Source: Bacteroidales bacterium
Lineage (GTDB): Bacteria; Bacteroidota; Bacteroidia; Bacteroidales; UBA932
Length of the DNA: 64,000 bases
NCBI GenBank assembly: GCA_017454905.1
Contig: JAFTCB010000007.1
Span: forward strand, 1-64,000
Direction: 5' to 3'
The notes under the pieces were generated by a model. It saw nothing but the letters and a program-made list of their open reading frames with translations. It had not been told where the DNA came from and did no database searches. A program made the position numbers and the translations under genes. Below, one piece after another: positions 9,607 to 20,110 of the stretch. How positions within the stretch are numbered: the stretch's first letter is position 1; every line of letters begins with the position of its first letter.

Positions 9607-10973
9607 TGAATACGCTTTTCGACAAAATCTGGGATGCCCATGTCGTCTCGCTCATCGAGGACGGCCCGACCCAGCTCTACATAGACCGGCTCTACTGCCA
9701 TGAGGTCACCAGCCCGCAGGCCTTCGACGGCCTGCGCGGGCGCGGGATCAAGTGCCTGCGGCCGCAGCAGATTTTCTGCATGCCGGACCACAACACCCCG
9801 ACCCACGACCAGGACAAGCCGATCGAAGATCCCGTCTCCAAGGCACAGGTAGACGCGCTCGCGCGCAATGCCGCCGAGTTCGGCCTGACGCACTACGGGA
9901 TGATGAGCCCGGACAACGGCATCATCCACGTGGTCGGCCCGGAGAAGGGCCTCTCGCTGCCCGGAATGACCATCGTCTGCGGCGACTCCCATACCTCCAC
10001 CCATGGCGCCATGGGCGCCGTCGCCTTCGGCATCGGCACGAGCGAGGTGGAGATGGTGTTGGCCTCGCAGTGCATCCTGCAGCAGAAGCCCAAGTCGATG
10101 AGCATCCGTATCGAAGGGACGCCGGGACCCGGCGTGACCGCCAAGGACATCGCGCTCTACCTGATGATGAAGCTCACCACGAGCGGAGCCACGGGCTATT
10201 TCGTGGAGTATCGCGGCAGCGCGGTGCGTGCGCTCTCGATGGAGGGCCGCCTGACGCTCTGCAACCTTTCCATCGAGATGGGGGCCCGCGGCGGCTTCGT
10301 CGCCCCGGATGAGACCACCTTCGCGTACCTGAAGGGCCGCGAGTATGCCCCGAAAGGGGAGGCCTGGGACAAGGCCGTTGCCTACTGGCGGACGCTGCGC
10401 AGCGGCGAGGACGCGGTCTTCGACCGGGAATTGGTCTTCGACGCGGCGGACATCCGGCCGATGATCACCTACGGGACCAACCCCGGCATGGGAATGCCCG
10501 TGGACGGGACCATCCCGACAGACGCCGCACCGAAAGCCCTGGCGTACATGGATTTCAAGGCCGGGCAGCAACTGCTCGGCCATCCGGTGGACTACGTCTT
10601 CCTCGGTGCCTGCACCAACGGCCGCATCGAGGATTTCCGCGCGTTCGCCTCGCTGGTGAAGGGCCGCCGCAAGGCGGAGAACGTCACGGCCTGGCTGGTG
10701 CCCGGCTCCTGGGCGGTGAAGCGCCAGATCGAAGAGGAAGGCCTGGACCGCGTGCTCGCGCAGGCCGGCTTTGAGGTCCGGCAGCCCGGCTGCTCGGCCT
10801 GCCTCGCCATGAATGATGACAAGATCCCCGCCGGGAAATATGCCGTCTCGACGAGCAACCGCAATTTCGAGGGCCGTCAGGGCCCGGGTTCCCGTACGCT
10901 GCTGGCCAGCCCGCTCACCGCGGCCGCCGCTGCTGTCACGGGTGTCGTAACCGATCCGCGTACATTGTTATGA
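9606..10973 (+). CDS. leuC: 3-isopropylmalate dehydratase large subunit
   Basis: Iron-sulfur isomerase subunit that, with LeuD, converts 2- to 3-isopropylmalate; it also isomerises citramalate in organisms using that route. The 455 residues start [14 protein letters not shown] at the ATG overlapping the leuA stop. The reading frame is open further upstream, but that part is only a shadow of leuA. Aconitase-family motifs include [19 protein letters not shown] near 125, and the cluster cysteines in [13 protein letters not shown] and [12 protein letters not shown]. leuD overlaps its stop by 4 bases (ATGA). Confidence 0.96.
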   Translation: MNTLFDKIWDAHVVSLIEDGPTQLYIDRLYCHEVTSPQAFDGLRGRGIKCLRPQQIFCMPDHNTPTHDQDKPIEDPVSKAQVDALARNAAEFGLTHYGMMSPDNGIIHVVGPEKGLSLPGMTIVCGDSHTSTHGAMGAVAFGIGTSEVEMVLASQCILQQKPKSMSIRIEGTPGPGVTAKDIALYLMMKLTTSGATGYFVEYRGSAVRALSMEGRLTLCNLSIEMGARGGFVAPDETTFAYLKGREYAPKGEAWDKAVAYWRTLRSGEDAVFDRELVFDAADIRPMITYGTNPGMGMPVDGTIPTDAAPKALAYMDFKAGQQLLGHPVDYVFLGACTNGRIEDFRAFASLVKGRRKAENVTAWLVPGSWAVKRQIEEEGLDRVLAQAGFEVRQPGCSACLAMNDDKIPAGKYAVSTSNRNFEGRQGPGSRTLLASPLTAAAAAVTGVVTDPRTLL

Positions 10974-11566
10974 AACAGAAATTCGACATTATCGAGAGCA
11001 CCTGCGTGCCCCTCCCGCTGGAGAATGTAGATACGGACCAGATCATCCCGGCCCGCTTCCTGAAGGCGACGACCCGCGACGAGAAGTTTTTCGGCGACAA
11101 CCTGTTCCGCGACTGGCGCTACGCCGCCGACGGCACGCCGAAGGCGGATTTCGTGCTGAACGACCCGCGCTATGGCGGATGCATCCTCGTGGCCGGCAAG
11201 AATTTCGGCTCCGGCTCCAGCCGCGAACATGCGGCCTGGGCCATCGCCGGATACGGATTCCGCGTGGTGATCTCCAGTTTCTTCGCCGACATCCACAAGA
11301 ACAACGAACTCAACAATTTCGTGCTGCCCGTCGTGGTCTCCGAGGCTTTCCTGCAGGAACTGTTCGAAAGCATCGCCGCCGATCCGGCGATGAAGGTGCG
11401 CGTGGATGTGCCCGGGCAGACCGTGACCAACCTGGCCACCGGCCGCAGCGAGCGTTTCGAAATCAACGGCTACAAGAAATATTGTTTAACCCATGCTTTA
11501 GATGATATAGACTATCTTCTTGAGCAAAAGGATAAAATTGAAGCATTTGAACGTGCCAGAGCATAA
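10970..11566 (+). CDS. leuD: 3-isopropylmalate dehydratase small subunit
   Basis: Swivelling-domain subunit completing the LeuCD dehydratase. The 198 residues carry [13 protein letters not shown] near the N-terminus and the substrate-binding loop [16 protein letters not shown] near residue 80, both diagnostic. Overlaps leuC by 4 bases at the start, and its 3' end overlaps the beginning of the following synthase gene. The pair probably serves both leucine (isopropylmalate) and isoleucine (citramalate) synthesis here, an inference from the next gene. Confidence 0.95.
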   Translation: MKQKFDIIESTCVPLPLENVDTDQIIPARFLKATTRDEKFFGDNLFRDWRYAADGTPKADFVLNDPRYGGCILVAGKNFGSGSSREHAAWAIAGYGFRVVISSFFADIHKNNELNNFVLPVVVSEAFLQELFESIAADPAMKVRVDVPGQTVTNLATGRSERFEINGYKKYCLTHALDDIDYLLEQKDKIEAFERARA

Positions 11567-13100
11567 TATCCAAATACTGGACACCACCCTTCGCGACGGC
11601 GAACAGACCGCCGGTGTCTCGTTCAATGCGGACGAGAAACTGGCGATCGCGCAGCTGCTCCTGGAGGAACTGCGCATCGACCGCGTTGAGGTCGCTTCCG
11701 CGCGGGTGTCGGCTGGGGAGAGCGAGGCTTTCCGGCGCATCTGTGCCTGGGCGGCCGCGGCCGGATACCTGGACCGGGTGGAAGCCCTGGGCTTCGTGGA
11801 CGGCGGCGTGTCCGTGGACTGGATCGCCGAAGCCGGCGGCAAGGTGGTCAACATCCTTGCCAAAGGGTCCCTGCGTCATCTGGAGAAGCAATTGAAAAAG
11901 ACGCCGGAGCAGCATGCGGAAGAAATCATCCAGGTGATCGGCCATGCCGGCGTGCGCGGCCTCGCGGTCAATCTCTACCTGGAGGACTGGTCCAACGGGA
12001 TGACGGATTCGCCGGAGTATGTGTTCGGCCTGCTGGAGCGCCTGCGTTTCCAGCCGGTCCGGCGGGTGATGCTGCCCGACACGCTCGGGGTGCTCAATCC
12101 CTGGCAGGTAGAAGACTTCATCCGGCAGATGCGCGAGCGCTTCCCGCAGCTGCATTTCGATTTCCATGCACACAATGATTACGGCCTGGCCGTAGCCAAC
12201 ACGCTCTCCGCCGTACGGGCGGGTGTGGAAGGCGTGCATGTGACCGTCAACGGCCTGGGCGAGCGCAGCGGCAATGCGCCCGTGGCGAGCGTCGTGGCCG
12301 CCCTGCGCGACCAGCTCGGCTGCACCCTGGCGGCGGACGAGTCCAAGCTGACGCATGTTTGCAAATACGTGGAGAGCATCTCCGGCATCCGCATTCCCGG
12401 CAACCAGCCGGTGGTGGGGGAGAACGTCTTCACGCAGAGCAGCGGCGTGCATGCGGACGGGGACAACAAGGCGAACCTCTACGCCAACCGCCTGCTTCCG
12501 CAGCGCTTCGGGCGCGAACGCTCGTATGCGCTCGGCAAGATGAGCGGCAAGGCCAATATCGTCAAGAATCTCGACAAACTGGGCTTGAGGCTCACCCCCG
12601 AGCAGGTCAAACTGGTTACGCAGCGCGTGGTGGAACTGGGGGACAAGAAAGAATCCCTCGCCGCGGAGGACCTGCCGTTCATCATCGCCGACGTCCTCAA
12701 GACGGCGCACGGCGCCACGCAGGACAATATCCACATTGTCAACTATTCCCTCCAGCTGGCCCGCGGGATGAGGCCCGTTGCCATCGTCAAGGTCAGCATC
12801 CACGGCGAAGAGTACGAAGCCGCGGCGCCCGGAGACGGCCAGTACGATGCCTTCATGAAGGCGCTCTGGATCATCTACGAGAAGCTCGGAAAGTCCCATC
12901 CCGTGCTGACCGACTACCAGGTCACGATCCCGCCGGGCGGCAAGACCGACGCCCTCGTGTCCGCGAGCATCGCTTGGAAGAAAGGCGACTATGAGTTCAA
13001 GACGCGCGGCATCGACTCCGACCAGACGGAGGCCGCCATCAAGGCCACGGTCAAGATGCTCAACATCATCGAAAACATGGATCTAAATCAACTCAAATGA
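11553..13100 (+). CDS. cimA: Probable (R)-citramalate synthase (LeuA paralogue)
   Basis: Expected to condense pyruvate with acetyl-CoA to citramalate, giving a threonine-independent route to 2-oxobutyrate and isoleucine. The protein (about 515 aa) has the HMGL-like barrel ([42 protein letters not shown]) and a C-terminal LeuA-type regulatory domain. It resembles the Bacteroides LeuA-like proteins I recall being treated as citramalate synthases. No ATG exists near the start: GTG at 11553 best matches the family N-terminus and gives a 14-base overlap with leuD; TTG at 11520 is possible. leuB overlaps its stop by 4 bases. Substrate choice is inferred; a second isopropylmalate synthase cannot be excluded. 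Confidence 0.82.
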   Translation: MPEHNIQILDTTLRDGEQTAGVSFNADEKLAIAQLLLEELRIDRVEVASARVSAGESEAFRRICAWAAAAGYLDRVEALGFVDGGVSVDWIAEAGGKVVNILAKGSLRHLEKQLKKTPEQHAEEIIQVIGHAGVRGLAVNLYLEDWSNGMTDSPEYVFGLLERLRFQPVRRVMLPDTLGVLNPWQVEDFIRQMRERFPQLHFDFHAHNDYGLAVANTLSAVRAGVEGVHVTVNGLGERSGNAPVASVVAALRDQLGCTLAADESKLTHVCKYVESISGIRIPGNQPVVGENVFTQSSGVHADGDNKANLYANRLLPQRFGRERSYALGKMSGKANIVKNLDKLGLRLTPEQVKLVTQRVVELGDKKESLAAEDLPFIIADVLKTAHGATQDNIHIVNYSLQLARGMRPVAIVKVSIHGEEYEAAAPGDGQYDAFMKALWIIYEKLGKSHPVLTDYQVTIPPGGKTDALVSASIAWKKGDYEFKTRGIDSDQTEAAIKATVKMLNIIENMDLNQLK

Positions 13101-14155
13101 AACTGAACATTGCCCTTCTGCCCGGGGACGGCATCGGCCCCGAGGTCGTCAGCCAGGCGGTCAAGTCCGTGGACGCTGTCTGCCGCAAATTCGGACACGA
13201 AGTGTCCTATCATTTCGCGTATGCGGGTGCGTGCGCCATCGACCGTTTCGGCGACGCTTTCCCGGAGGTCACCTACCAGACCTGCCTGGAGTGCGATGCG
13301 GTGCTGTTCGGTGCGGTCGGAGATCCCAAATACGACAACGACCCGACCGCGAAGGTGCGCCCGGAGCAGGGGCTGCTCGCGATGCGCAAGCAGCTCGGCC
13401 TTTTCGCCAACCTGCGCCCGGTGGAGACCTTCAAATCCCTGGTCCACAAATCCCCGCTCAAGGAGGAGCTGGTGGACGGGGCGGACTTCCTGTGCATCCG
13501 TGAACTCACCGGCGGCATGTACTTTGGCGAGAAGGGCCGCCTGGACGGTGGGGACACCGCCTATGACACCAACATCTACCACCGCTACGAGATCGAGCGC
13601 ATCCTCAAGCAGGCTTTCGAGTTCGCGATGCGGCGCCGCAAGCACCTCACGGTGGTGGACAAGGCCAATGTCCTGGAGTCCTCCCGCCTCTGGCGGCAGA
13701 TCGCCCAGGAGATGGCCCCGCAGTATCCCGAGGTCACGACGGACTACATGTTCGTGGACAATGCCGCGATGAAACTCATCACGGGCCCCAAGTTCTTCGA
13801 CGTGATCGTGACGGAGAATACCTTCGGCGACATCCTCACCGATGAGGCGAGCGTGGTCTCCGGCTCGATGGGGCTGCTGGCATCCGCCTCCGTCGGCGAG
13901 AAGACCGGCGTGTACGAACCGATCCACGGTTCCTACCCGCAGGCGGCCGGAAAAAACATCGCGAACCCCCTCGCGACCATCCTTTCCGCCGCGATGATGT
14001 TCGAATATGCCTTCGGTTTGATGGACGAAGGAGCTGCAATTCGTAAAGCTGTGAATGCCAGCATAGAAAACAATATTGTCACCGATGATTTGGCCACTTC
14101 CGGGCGGGCATATTCCACCTCTGAGGTGGGTGATTGGGTGGCTGCTCACATCTAA
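13097..14155 (+). CDS. leuB: 3-isopropylmalate dehydrogenase
   Basis: NAD-dependent oxidative decarboxylase giving 2-oxoisocaproate for leucine; in the citramalate route it would also turn methylmalate into 2-oxobutyrate. The 352 residues include [10 protein letters not shown] at the N-terminus, the substrate region [21 protein letters not shown], and the metal-binding [19 protein letters not shown] with the NAD loop [18 protein letters not shown]. Starts on the ATGA overlapping the cimA stop. Confidence 0.96.
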   Translation: MKLNIALLPGDGIGPEVVSQAVKSVDAVCRKFGHEVSYHFAYAGACAIDRFGDAFPEVTYQTCLECDAVLFGAVGDPKYDNDPTAKVRPEQGLLAMRKQLGLFANLRPVETFKSLVHKSPLKEELVDGADFLCIRELTGGMYFGEKGRLDGGDTAYDTNIYHRYEIERILKQAFEFAMRRRKHLTVVDKANVLESSRLWRQIAQEMAPQYPEVTTDYMFVDNAAMKLITGPKFFDVIVTENTFGDILTDEASVVSGSMGLLASASVGEKTGVYEPIHGSYPQAAGKNIANPLATILSAAMMFEYAFGLMDEGAAIRKAVNASIENNIVTDDLATSGRAYSTSEVGDWVAAHI

Positions 14156-14180
14156 AAAACAGGTAATATAAGCAAATATT

Positions 14181-15218
14181 ATGGCACAGATAGATTGGGA
14201 TAAAATAGGCTTCGACGCCTACCGTACGCGCACCGTGGTCCTGGCCCATTACCGGGACGGCGCCTGGTCTGACATCCAGACCACCGAGACCTTTTCTTTC
14301 ACCATCGACCCTTTCACGCAGGGATTGCATTACGCTATTTCCTGTTTTGAGGGCTTGAAGGCTTTCCGCCAGAAGGACGGCAGGATCATTATCTTCCGTC
14401 CGGAGAAGAACGCTGCCCGCATGGCCCGTTCAGCCCGCTTCCTGGGCCTTCCTGAGCCCTCTGAGGCGATGTTTATCAAGATGTGCGAGCTCTGCGTCAA
14501 GAACAATCTGGAGTTCCTGCCGCCCTACGGCCACCAGGCCTCGCTGTACCTCCGCCCGCTGCTTTTCGCCCCGCATCCGCAGATGCAGCTGGTCCCTTAT
14601 CCGGAGGTGATCCTGGCCGTCATGTGCGCCCCTGCGGGCTCTTATTACGGCGCCCACCTGCGTTCGGCCGCCGCGGTGATTCCCGGCGACTTCGACCGCG
14701 CCGCCCCGAAGGGAACAGGCTCCTACAAGCTCAGCGCGAACTATGCCGGCACCTTCGTGCCCTACCAGATCGCCCACGAACAGGGCTATGCGGAGCTGCT
14801 TTACCTCAATTCTGCGACCCGGGAGTACGTGGACGAGTTCGGCTCTTCCAACTTCTTTGGAATCAGAGATGGAAACACTTATGTTACGCCCCTTTCGGAC
14901 AGTGTTTTGCCCTCCATTACCAACCTGACGCTGCAGGAATGCGCCGCTGATTTCGGGATGAAGGTCGAGAAGCGGCCGATCCCGCTCGACGAGCTCGCCG
15001 AGTTCGAGGAAGCCGGCGGTTGCGGCACGGCCGTGGTCATCACGCCCATGTCGCACATCGACATGAAGCCCGTCCTCCGGGAGCCGGCGGTCTCGCGCAG
15101 CTTCCGCTACGAGGAAGACGGTGCGGTGGGTCCTTTCTGTACGAAACTTTACAAACGGATTACCGGTATCCAGTTCGGCGAGATCGAAGATGCGCACGGC
15201 TGGTGCCATGAGATTTAG
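14181..15218 (+). CDS. ilvE: Branched-chain amino acid aminotransferase
   Basis: PLP enzyme performing the last step of valine, leucine and isoleucine synthesis with glutamate as amino donor. The 345-residue fold-type IV protein includes GLHYAISCFEGLKAFR, the PLP-lysine region GTGSYKLSANYAG near 180, and a conserved EYVDEFGSSNFFGI. Size fits the BCAT II group. Separated from leuB by 25 bases, the widest gap inside this part of the operon, with no terminator visible. Confidence 0.95.
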   Translation: MAQIDWDKIGFDAYRTRTVVLAHYRDGAWSDIQTTETFSFTIDPFTQGLHYAISCFEGLKAFRQKDGRIIIFRPEKNAARMARSARFLGLPEPSEAMFIKMCELCVKNNLEFLPPYGHQASLYLRPLLFAPHPQMQLVPYPEVILAVMCAPAGSYYGAHLRSAAAVIPGDFDRAAPKGTGSYKLSANYAGTFVPYQIAHEQGYAELLYLNSATREYVDEFGSSNFFGIRDGNTYVTPLSDSVLPSITNLTLQECAADFGMKVEKRPIPLDELAEFEEAGGCGTAVVITPMSHIDMKPVLREPAVSRSFRYEEDGAVGPFCTKLYKRITGIQFGEIEDAHGWCHEI

Positions 15219-15220
15219 AG

Positions 15221-16537
15221 ATGAAGATTTTCAGCGAAGCGCTGGTCGCTGAGGCCTGCCGCGAGAACAGCATCGCCGACCTGTCCACCGCCACGATCGG
15301 AGAGATCCTGCTGGCGGCGCAGTACCTCGAGCAGAAGACGGGGATTCCTTTCATCCGCATGGATCAGGGATCCCCGGGCCTGCCCGTCAACCACTTCGGC
15401 GTGGAGGCGGAGAAACAGGCCCTGGACCGCGGGGTCGGGTCGCAGTATCCGGCGGCTGCGGGCGTGCCGGCGCTCAAGGAGGCTGCCTCGGAGTTCATCA
15501 AGGCATTTATCGACGTGTCGGTGAGCCCGCGCGGCTGCGTGCCTACGACGGGTTCCGTTTCGGCGTCTTTCGGTGCGTTCATCGCCACGACGCAGCGCAT
15601 TCCGGGCAAGGACAAGGTCCTTTTCATCGATCCCGGCTTCCCGATCCAGAAATCCCAGCTGCGCGTGCTCGGGATCGGCTGGCGGGAGTTCGATGTCTAT
15701 GCCTGGCGCGGCGCCGCTTCCCTGCGCCGGAAGCTCGAAGAAGAACTGGCGGCGGGGGATATCGCGGCCATCGTGTATTCCAACCCCAACAATCCCGCCT
15801 GGATCTGCCTGGAGGAGGAAGAACTGCAGGTGATCGGGGAACTCGCCACGAAATACGACGTGGTGGTGATGGAGGATCTGGCATATTTCTGCATGGACTA
15901 CCGCCGGGACCTCGGCCATCCTTACCAGGCGCCTTTCGTGCCCACCGTGGCGCGATATACGGACAATTACATCCTGATGCTGTCGGCTTCCAAGATATTC
16001 AGCTATGCCGGGCAGCGCATCGCGCTCTGCTGCATCGGGGACAGACTGTACGAGAAGCAGTATCCTGCCCTGGCAGAGCGCTACCAGGATGCCGGCGTGT
16101 TCGGCGTCACGCTCACCGCTTCCATCCTCTACATGATCACGAGCGGCTGCACGGCCAGCACGCAGTACGGCTATGCCGAGATGCTGCGCCTGTCCTGCGA
16201 GGGAAAGATCGATTTCGTGTCGGATACGCGGGAGTATGAGCGGCGGGCGAAGCGGATGAAGGAGATTTTCGTCCGCCACGGTTTCACGGTGGTCTATGAC
16301 CGCGACGTGACCCGCGAGGTGGGGGACGGGTTCTTCTTTACCCTGGGCTACGAAGGGCTCAGCGGGGACGAACTCGTCGTCGAGTTGATGTATTACGGTG
16401 TCAGCAGCATTTCCCTGTCCACGACCGGCAGCCGGCAGGAAGGGGTGCGCGGCTGCACGAGCCGGATGCGCGAGGAGCTGTATCCGGTGCTGGAGGAAAG
16501 GATGGCCGCCTTTGAGAAGGATCATCCGAAGAGATAA
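15221..16537 (+). CDS. PLP-dependent class I/II aminotransferase, substrate unknown
   Basis: A 438-residue fold-type I aminotransferase. Visible motifs are the substrate/PLP region VYSNPNNPAW near 187-196 (Asn of the aspartate aminotransferase fold), the PLP-lysine stretch LSASKIFSYAGQRIAL near 250, and the C-terminal Arg region STTGSRQEGVRGC. It begins 2 bases after ilvE and precedes metX by 5 bases, so it belongs to the amino-acid operon. Its place between branched-chain and aspartate-family genes fits a transaminase for aspartate, methionine or lysine intermediates, but the sequence alone does not settle the substrate. Confidence 0.88.
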   Translation: MKIFSEALVAEACRENSIADLSTATIGEILLAAQYLEQKTGIPFIRMDQGSPGLPVNHFGVEAEKQALDRGVGSQYPAAAGVPALKEAASEFIKAFIDVSVSPRGCVPTTGSVSASFGAFIATTQRIPGKDKVLFIDPGFPIQKSQLRVLGIGWREFDVYAWRGAASLRRKLEEELAAGDIAAIVYSNPNNPAWICLEEEELQVIGELATKYDVVVMEDLAYFCMDYRRDLGHPYQAPFVPTVARYTDNYILMLSASKIFSYAGQRIALCCIGDRLYEKQYPALAERYQDAGVFGVTLTASILYMITSGCTASTQYGYAEMLRLSCEGKIDFVSDTREYERRAKRMKEIFVRHGFTVVYDRDVTREVGDGFFFTLGYEGLSGDELVVELMYYGVSSISLSTTGSRQEGVRGCTSRMREELYPVLEERMAAFEKDHPKR

Positions 16538-16542
16538 TTGAG

Positions 16543-17568
16543 ATGAAGCGCAATAAACTTGTCATAGATAAACCGTTCCATTTTGAGTCGGGTGGTTGTA
16601 TCAACCATCTGGAGCTGGTGTATTATACCTCGGATCGGGACCGGCGTCCCGACGACAAGGTGGTGTGGGTCTGCCACGCCCTGACCGGCAATGCCAATCC
16701 CGAGGACTGGTGGCCGCAGCTGGTGGGCCAGGGACGGTTTTTCGATCCGGACAAGTATTTCATCGTGTGCGTCTCGATGCTATGTTCGCCCTACGGGGAG
16801 ACTGGGCCCGCTTCCGTCAATCCGGCGACCGGCCGTCCGTACATGTTTGATTTCCCGATGACGACGGTACGGGATATCGTGGGTGCCGAAATCCTGGTGC
16901 GCAAGCACCTGGGCATCGACCGGATCGACCTGATGCTCGGTCCGTCCATCGGCGGTTTCCAGGCCCTGGAGTGGGTGATCATGGAGCCGGAGGTGGTGCG
17001 CAATGTCGTCTTCCTGGCCACGGCCACGCGCGTCACGCCTTTCATGACGGCGTTCAACGAGTCCCAGCGTATGGCCCTGGAGGCCGATCCCAGTTTCCGC
17101 GCTGCGAAGGACCTGTCAGGCGGCCGCGCCGGGCTGGCCTGTGCGCGCTCCATTGCCCTGATTTCCTATCGTACCTATGCCGGATATAATCTTACGCAGG
17201 AGGAGCAGGGGGAGGATACGCTTTTTGCGGACCGGGCCGCTTCCTATCAGCGCTACCAGGGCGAGAAGCTGCTGCGGCGTGATTTCGATGCCTACAGCTA
17301 CTGGTACCTGACCTATGCGCTGGACAGCATGAACGTGGGCCGCGGCCGGGGCGGGGTGGAAGCCGCGCTCTCCCGCATCCAGGCCCGCTGCATGATGATC
17401 AGCATCGACAGCGATGTGCTTTTCCCGCCCAGCCACGGGCGGGCCACGGTCGCCGCGCTCAAGGATGCCGCCTACCGGGAGATCTCGTCCGCCTTCGGGC
17501 ACGACGGCTTCCTGGTGGAGAACGACCAGCTGGTGGATATCCTGCGGCCTTTGTTGGAAAATTGTTAA
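16543..17568 (+). CDS. metX: Homoserine O-acetyltransferase
   Basis: Alpha/beta-hydrolase-fold enzyme acetylating homoserine from acetyl-CoA to open the methionine branch. The 341 residues show the oxyanion-side motif CHALTGNANPEDWWPQLVG, the nucleophile elbow GPSIGGFQALEW (Ser near residue 133), and a C-terminal AFGHDGFLVEND carrying the catalytic His. Family length is normal. It sits between the aminotransferase and lysC; the O-acetylhomoserine sulfhydrylase needed for the next step is not in the window. Confidence 0.93.
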   Translation: MKRNKLVIDKPFHFESGGCINHLELVYYTSDRDRRPDDKVVWVCHALTGNANPEDWWPQLVGQGRFFDPDKYFIVCVSMLCSPYGETGPASVNPATGRPYMFDFPMTTVRDIVGAEILVRKHLGIDRIDLMLGPSIGGFQALEWVIMEPEVVRNVVFLATATRVTPFMTAFNESQRMALEADPSFRAAKDLSGGRAGLACARSIALISYRTYAGYNLTQEEQGEDTLFADRAASYQRYQGEKLLRRDFDAYSYWYLTYALDSMNVGRGRGGVEAALSRIQARCMMISIDSDVLFPPSHGRATVAALKDAAYREISSAFGHDGFLVENDQLVDILRPLLENC

Positions 17569-17599
17569 ATCTTTTGTGCAGATAATAAGAAGCAAGTCT

Positions 17600-18913
17600 A
17601 TGAAAGTGATGAAATTCGGAGGTACCTCTGTCGGGTCCGCGCAGCGGATCCAGCATGTGGCTGACCTCGTCTCGCGCGGAGGGCGCAACATCGTGGTCCT
17701 GTCGGCGATGTCCGGCACGACCAACTCCCTGGTGGAGATTTCGGACTACCTCTACAACCGCAATATCGAAGGGGCCCGCGAGACCATCGACCGGCTGGCG
17801 GCCAAGTACCGCGCGACGATCGCTGAACTGTACGGCACCGCCGAGGCCCGCGAGCAGGCCCAGCAGTACGCCGACGGCGTATTCGCCTATATCAAGTCTT
17901 TCACCAAGAAGCTTTTCACGCAGGTGGAGTCCAAGATCATCATCGGCCAGGGCGAGCTGCTTTCGACCATGATGATGACCTTGTACCTGCAGGAGAAGGG
18001 GATTGCTGCCGAGCTGCTCCCGGCGCTTGATTTCATGAAGATCGATGCCCATGGGGAGCCGGATACCGACTATATCCGCGAGAAGCTTACCGCTCTGCTG
18101 GAGAAGCATGCCAAGGCGCCGCTCTACATCACCCAGGGCTTTATCTGCCGCAATACCCACGATGAGATCGACAACCTGCAGCGCGGCGGTTCCGACTACA
18201 CGGCTTCGCTGGTCGGTGCGGCCATCGGGGCGGAGGAGATCCAGATATGGACCGATATCGACGGCATGCACAACAATGATCCGCGCATCGTGGACCATAC
18301 CGCCGCCGTGCGCCATCTTCATTTCGAGGAGGCGGCCGAGCTGGGGTATTTCGGGGCCAAGATCCTGCATCCGACCTGCATCCAGCCGGCCAAGTTCGCC
18401 GGCATCCCGGTGCTGCTGCTCAATACGATGGATCCGGAAGCGCCCGGGACGCTGATTGACAATGTGCCCGAGTCGGGGACCATCAAGGCCATCGCGGCCA
18501 AGGACAACATCACGGCCATCCGGATCAAGTCCTCCCGGATGCTGCTGGCACATGGTTTCCTGCGCAAGGTGTTCGAGATTTTCGAGAGCTGGCAGACTTC
18601 GATCGACATGATCTGCACGTCCGAGGTAGGGGTGTCGATGTCCATCGACAATACGCGCCATCTGGGCGAGATCGTGCACGATCTCAAGAAGTACGGCACC
18701 GTGGGCGTGGATCTGGACATGTGCATCATCTGCGTGGTGGGGGACATGGACTGGGAGAACGTGGGCTTCGAGTCGCGTGCCCTGGATGCCATGAAGGACA
18801 TCCCCGTGCGCATGATTTCCTATGGCGGCAGCAACTACAACATTTCTTTCCTCGTCAAGGGGGAGGACAAGGCGCGCGCCTTGCGTTCCCTGAGCAAATG
18901 CCTGTTTGAGTAA
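17600..18913 (+). CDS. lysC: Aspartokinase (monofunctional)
   Basis: Phosphorylates aspartate for the lysine/DAP branch. The reading frame is open from 17414, but homology begins at MKVMKFGGTSVGSAQRIQ, giving 437 residues from the ATG at 17600. The amino-acid kinase domain includes ITQGFICRNTHDEIDNLQRG and GGSDYTASLVGAAIGAEEIQ. Two ACT repeats occupy about 300-437. The stop TAA shares its last base with the lysA start (TAATG), so the two are translationally coupled. Unlike ThrA it has no dehydrogenase domain; asd and the dap genes are elsewhere. Confidence 0.96.
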   Translation: MKVMKFGGTSVGSAQRIQHVADLVSRGGRNIVVLSAMSGTTNSLVEISDYLYNRNIEGARETIDRLAAKYRATIAELYGTAEAREQAQQYADGVFAYIKSFTKKLFTQVESKIIIGQGELLSTMMMTLYLQEKGIAAELLPALDFMKIDAHGEPDTDYIREKLTALLEKHAKAPLYITQGFICRNTHDEIDNLQRGGSDYTASLVGAAIGAEEIQIWTDIDGMHNNDPRIVDHTAAVRHLHFEEAAELGYFGAKILHPTCIQPAKFAGIPVLLLNTMDPEAPGTLIDNVPESGTIKAIAAKDNITAIRIKSSRMLLAHGFLRKVFEIFESWQTSIDMICTSEVGVSMSIDNTRHLGEIVHDLKKYGTVGVDLDMCIICVVGDMDWENVGFESRALDAMKDIPVRMISYGGSNYNISFLVKGEDKARALRSLSKCLFE

Positions 18914-20070
18914 TGCTGAAGGGTGATTTCCCGGTCGAGCGCTTCGCTTCCCTGCGGACGCCGTTCTATTATTACGATCTGCCGCTGCTGCGCCGGACCC
19001 TCGATGCGGTGCAGGAGCAGCTGGACCGTAATCCGGCGTTCCGGATGCATTATGCCGTCAAGGCCAATTTCAACCCGCGTATCCTCAAGGAGATCGCTGC
19101 GCGCGGTTTCGGTGCGGATTGCGTGAGCGGGGGAGAAATCCGTGCTGCGCTGGAGGCCGGTTTCCCGGCGGAGGGGATCGTTTATGCGGGCGTGGGCAAG
19201 AGCGATGAAGAGATCCTCCTGGCGCTGCGTGCGGGGATTTCCCGCTTCAATGTCGAGTCTTCGGCGGAACTGGAGGTCCTCGACGAGCTGGCGGCCCGGG
19301 AGGGCTGTGTCGCGCCCGTGAGCCTGCGTATCAACCCGGATATCGGGGCACACACGCATGCCGGCATCACGACCGGCCTGGCGGAGAACAAGTTCGGCAT
19401 CAACTACGAGCAGTTGGACGAGGTGATGGACCTGGCGCTCAGCCTGCCGCATATCCGTTTTTGCGGCCTGCATTTCCATATCGGTTCGCAGATCCTGGAC
19501 ATGATGGATTTCTCGGCGCTGTGCAACCGCATCAACGAGCTGGTCGTGCGCCTGCAGCGGGGCGGGCGTCCCGTGGGTGATATCAATGTAGGCGGGGGCC
19601 TGGGCATCAATTACCAGCATCCCAACCATCTGCCGGTGGCGGATTTCGCGGCGTATTTCGATACGTTCCGCAAGCATCTGCGGCTGCCGATGGGCACGAC
19701 GGTGCATTTCGAGCTGGGCCGGAGCCTCGTGGCGCCCTGCGGTTCGCTGATTGCGCGCGTGCTCTATGTCAAGCAGGGCACGCACAAGCAGTTCGCCATC
19801 ATTGACGGAAGCATGACCGAGCTGGTCCGTCCGGCGATGTACCGGGCCTACCACCGGGTCGAAAACCTCACTTCGGATGAGCCGGAGGAGGTCTACGATG
19901 TGGTAGGACCGGTCTGTGAGAGTTCGGATGTGTTCGTCAAGGAGATGGCCATCGACAAATGCCGCCGGGGTGACTTCGTCGCCATCCGCTCCGCGGGAGC
20001 CTACGGCGAATCCATGGCTTCCCGGTACAACTGCCACTCCCTCCCGGAAGCATACTTCTTCGAAGGCTGA
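18913..20070 (+). CDS. lysA: Diaminopimelate decarboxylase
   Basis: PLP enzyme (alanine-racemase-like barrel, fold type III) converting meso-DAP to lysine. The 385 residues include the PLP-lysine motif MHYAVKANFNPRIL near 50, the phosphate loop VNVGGGLGINY region (INVGGGLGINYQHP), GLHFHIGSQI, and the C-terminal VVGPVCESSDVF cysteine motif. Length is slightly below the usual 400-420 but no motif is missing. Last gene of the plus-strand amino-acid cluster; the next gene is convergent, with 40 bases between stops. Confidence 0.95.
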   Translation: MLKGDFPVERFASLRTPFYYYDLPLLRRTLDAVQEQLDRNPAFRMHYAVKANFNPRILKEIAARGFGADCVSGGEIRAALEAGFPAEGIVYAGVGKSDEEILLALRAGISRFNVESSAELEVLDELAAREGCVAPVSLRINPDIGAHTHAGITTGLAENKFGINYEQLDEVMDLALSLPHIRFCGLHFHIGSQILDMMDFSALCNRINELVVRLQRGGRPVGDINVGGGLGINYQHPNHLPVADFAAYFDTFRKHLRLPMGTTVHFELGRSLVAPCGSLIARVLYVKQGTHKQFAIIDGSMTELVRPAMYRAYHRVENLTSDEPEEVYDVVGPVCESSDVFVKEMAIDKCRRGDFVAIRSAGAYGESMASRYNCHSLPEAYFFEG

Positions 20071-20110
20071 ACCCGGATACCTGGCACCGGGCTGATGCCG
20101 GGGAAGGGGG

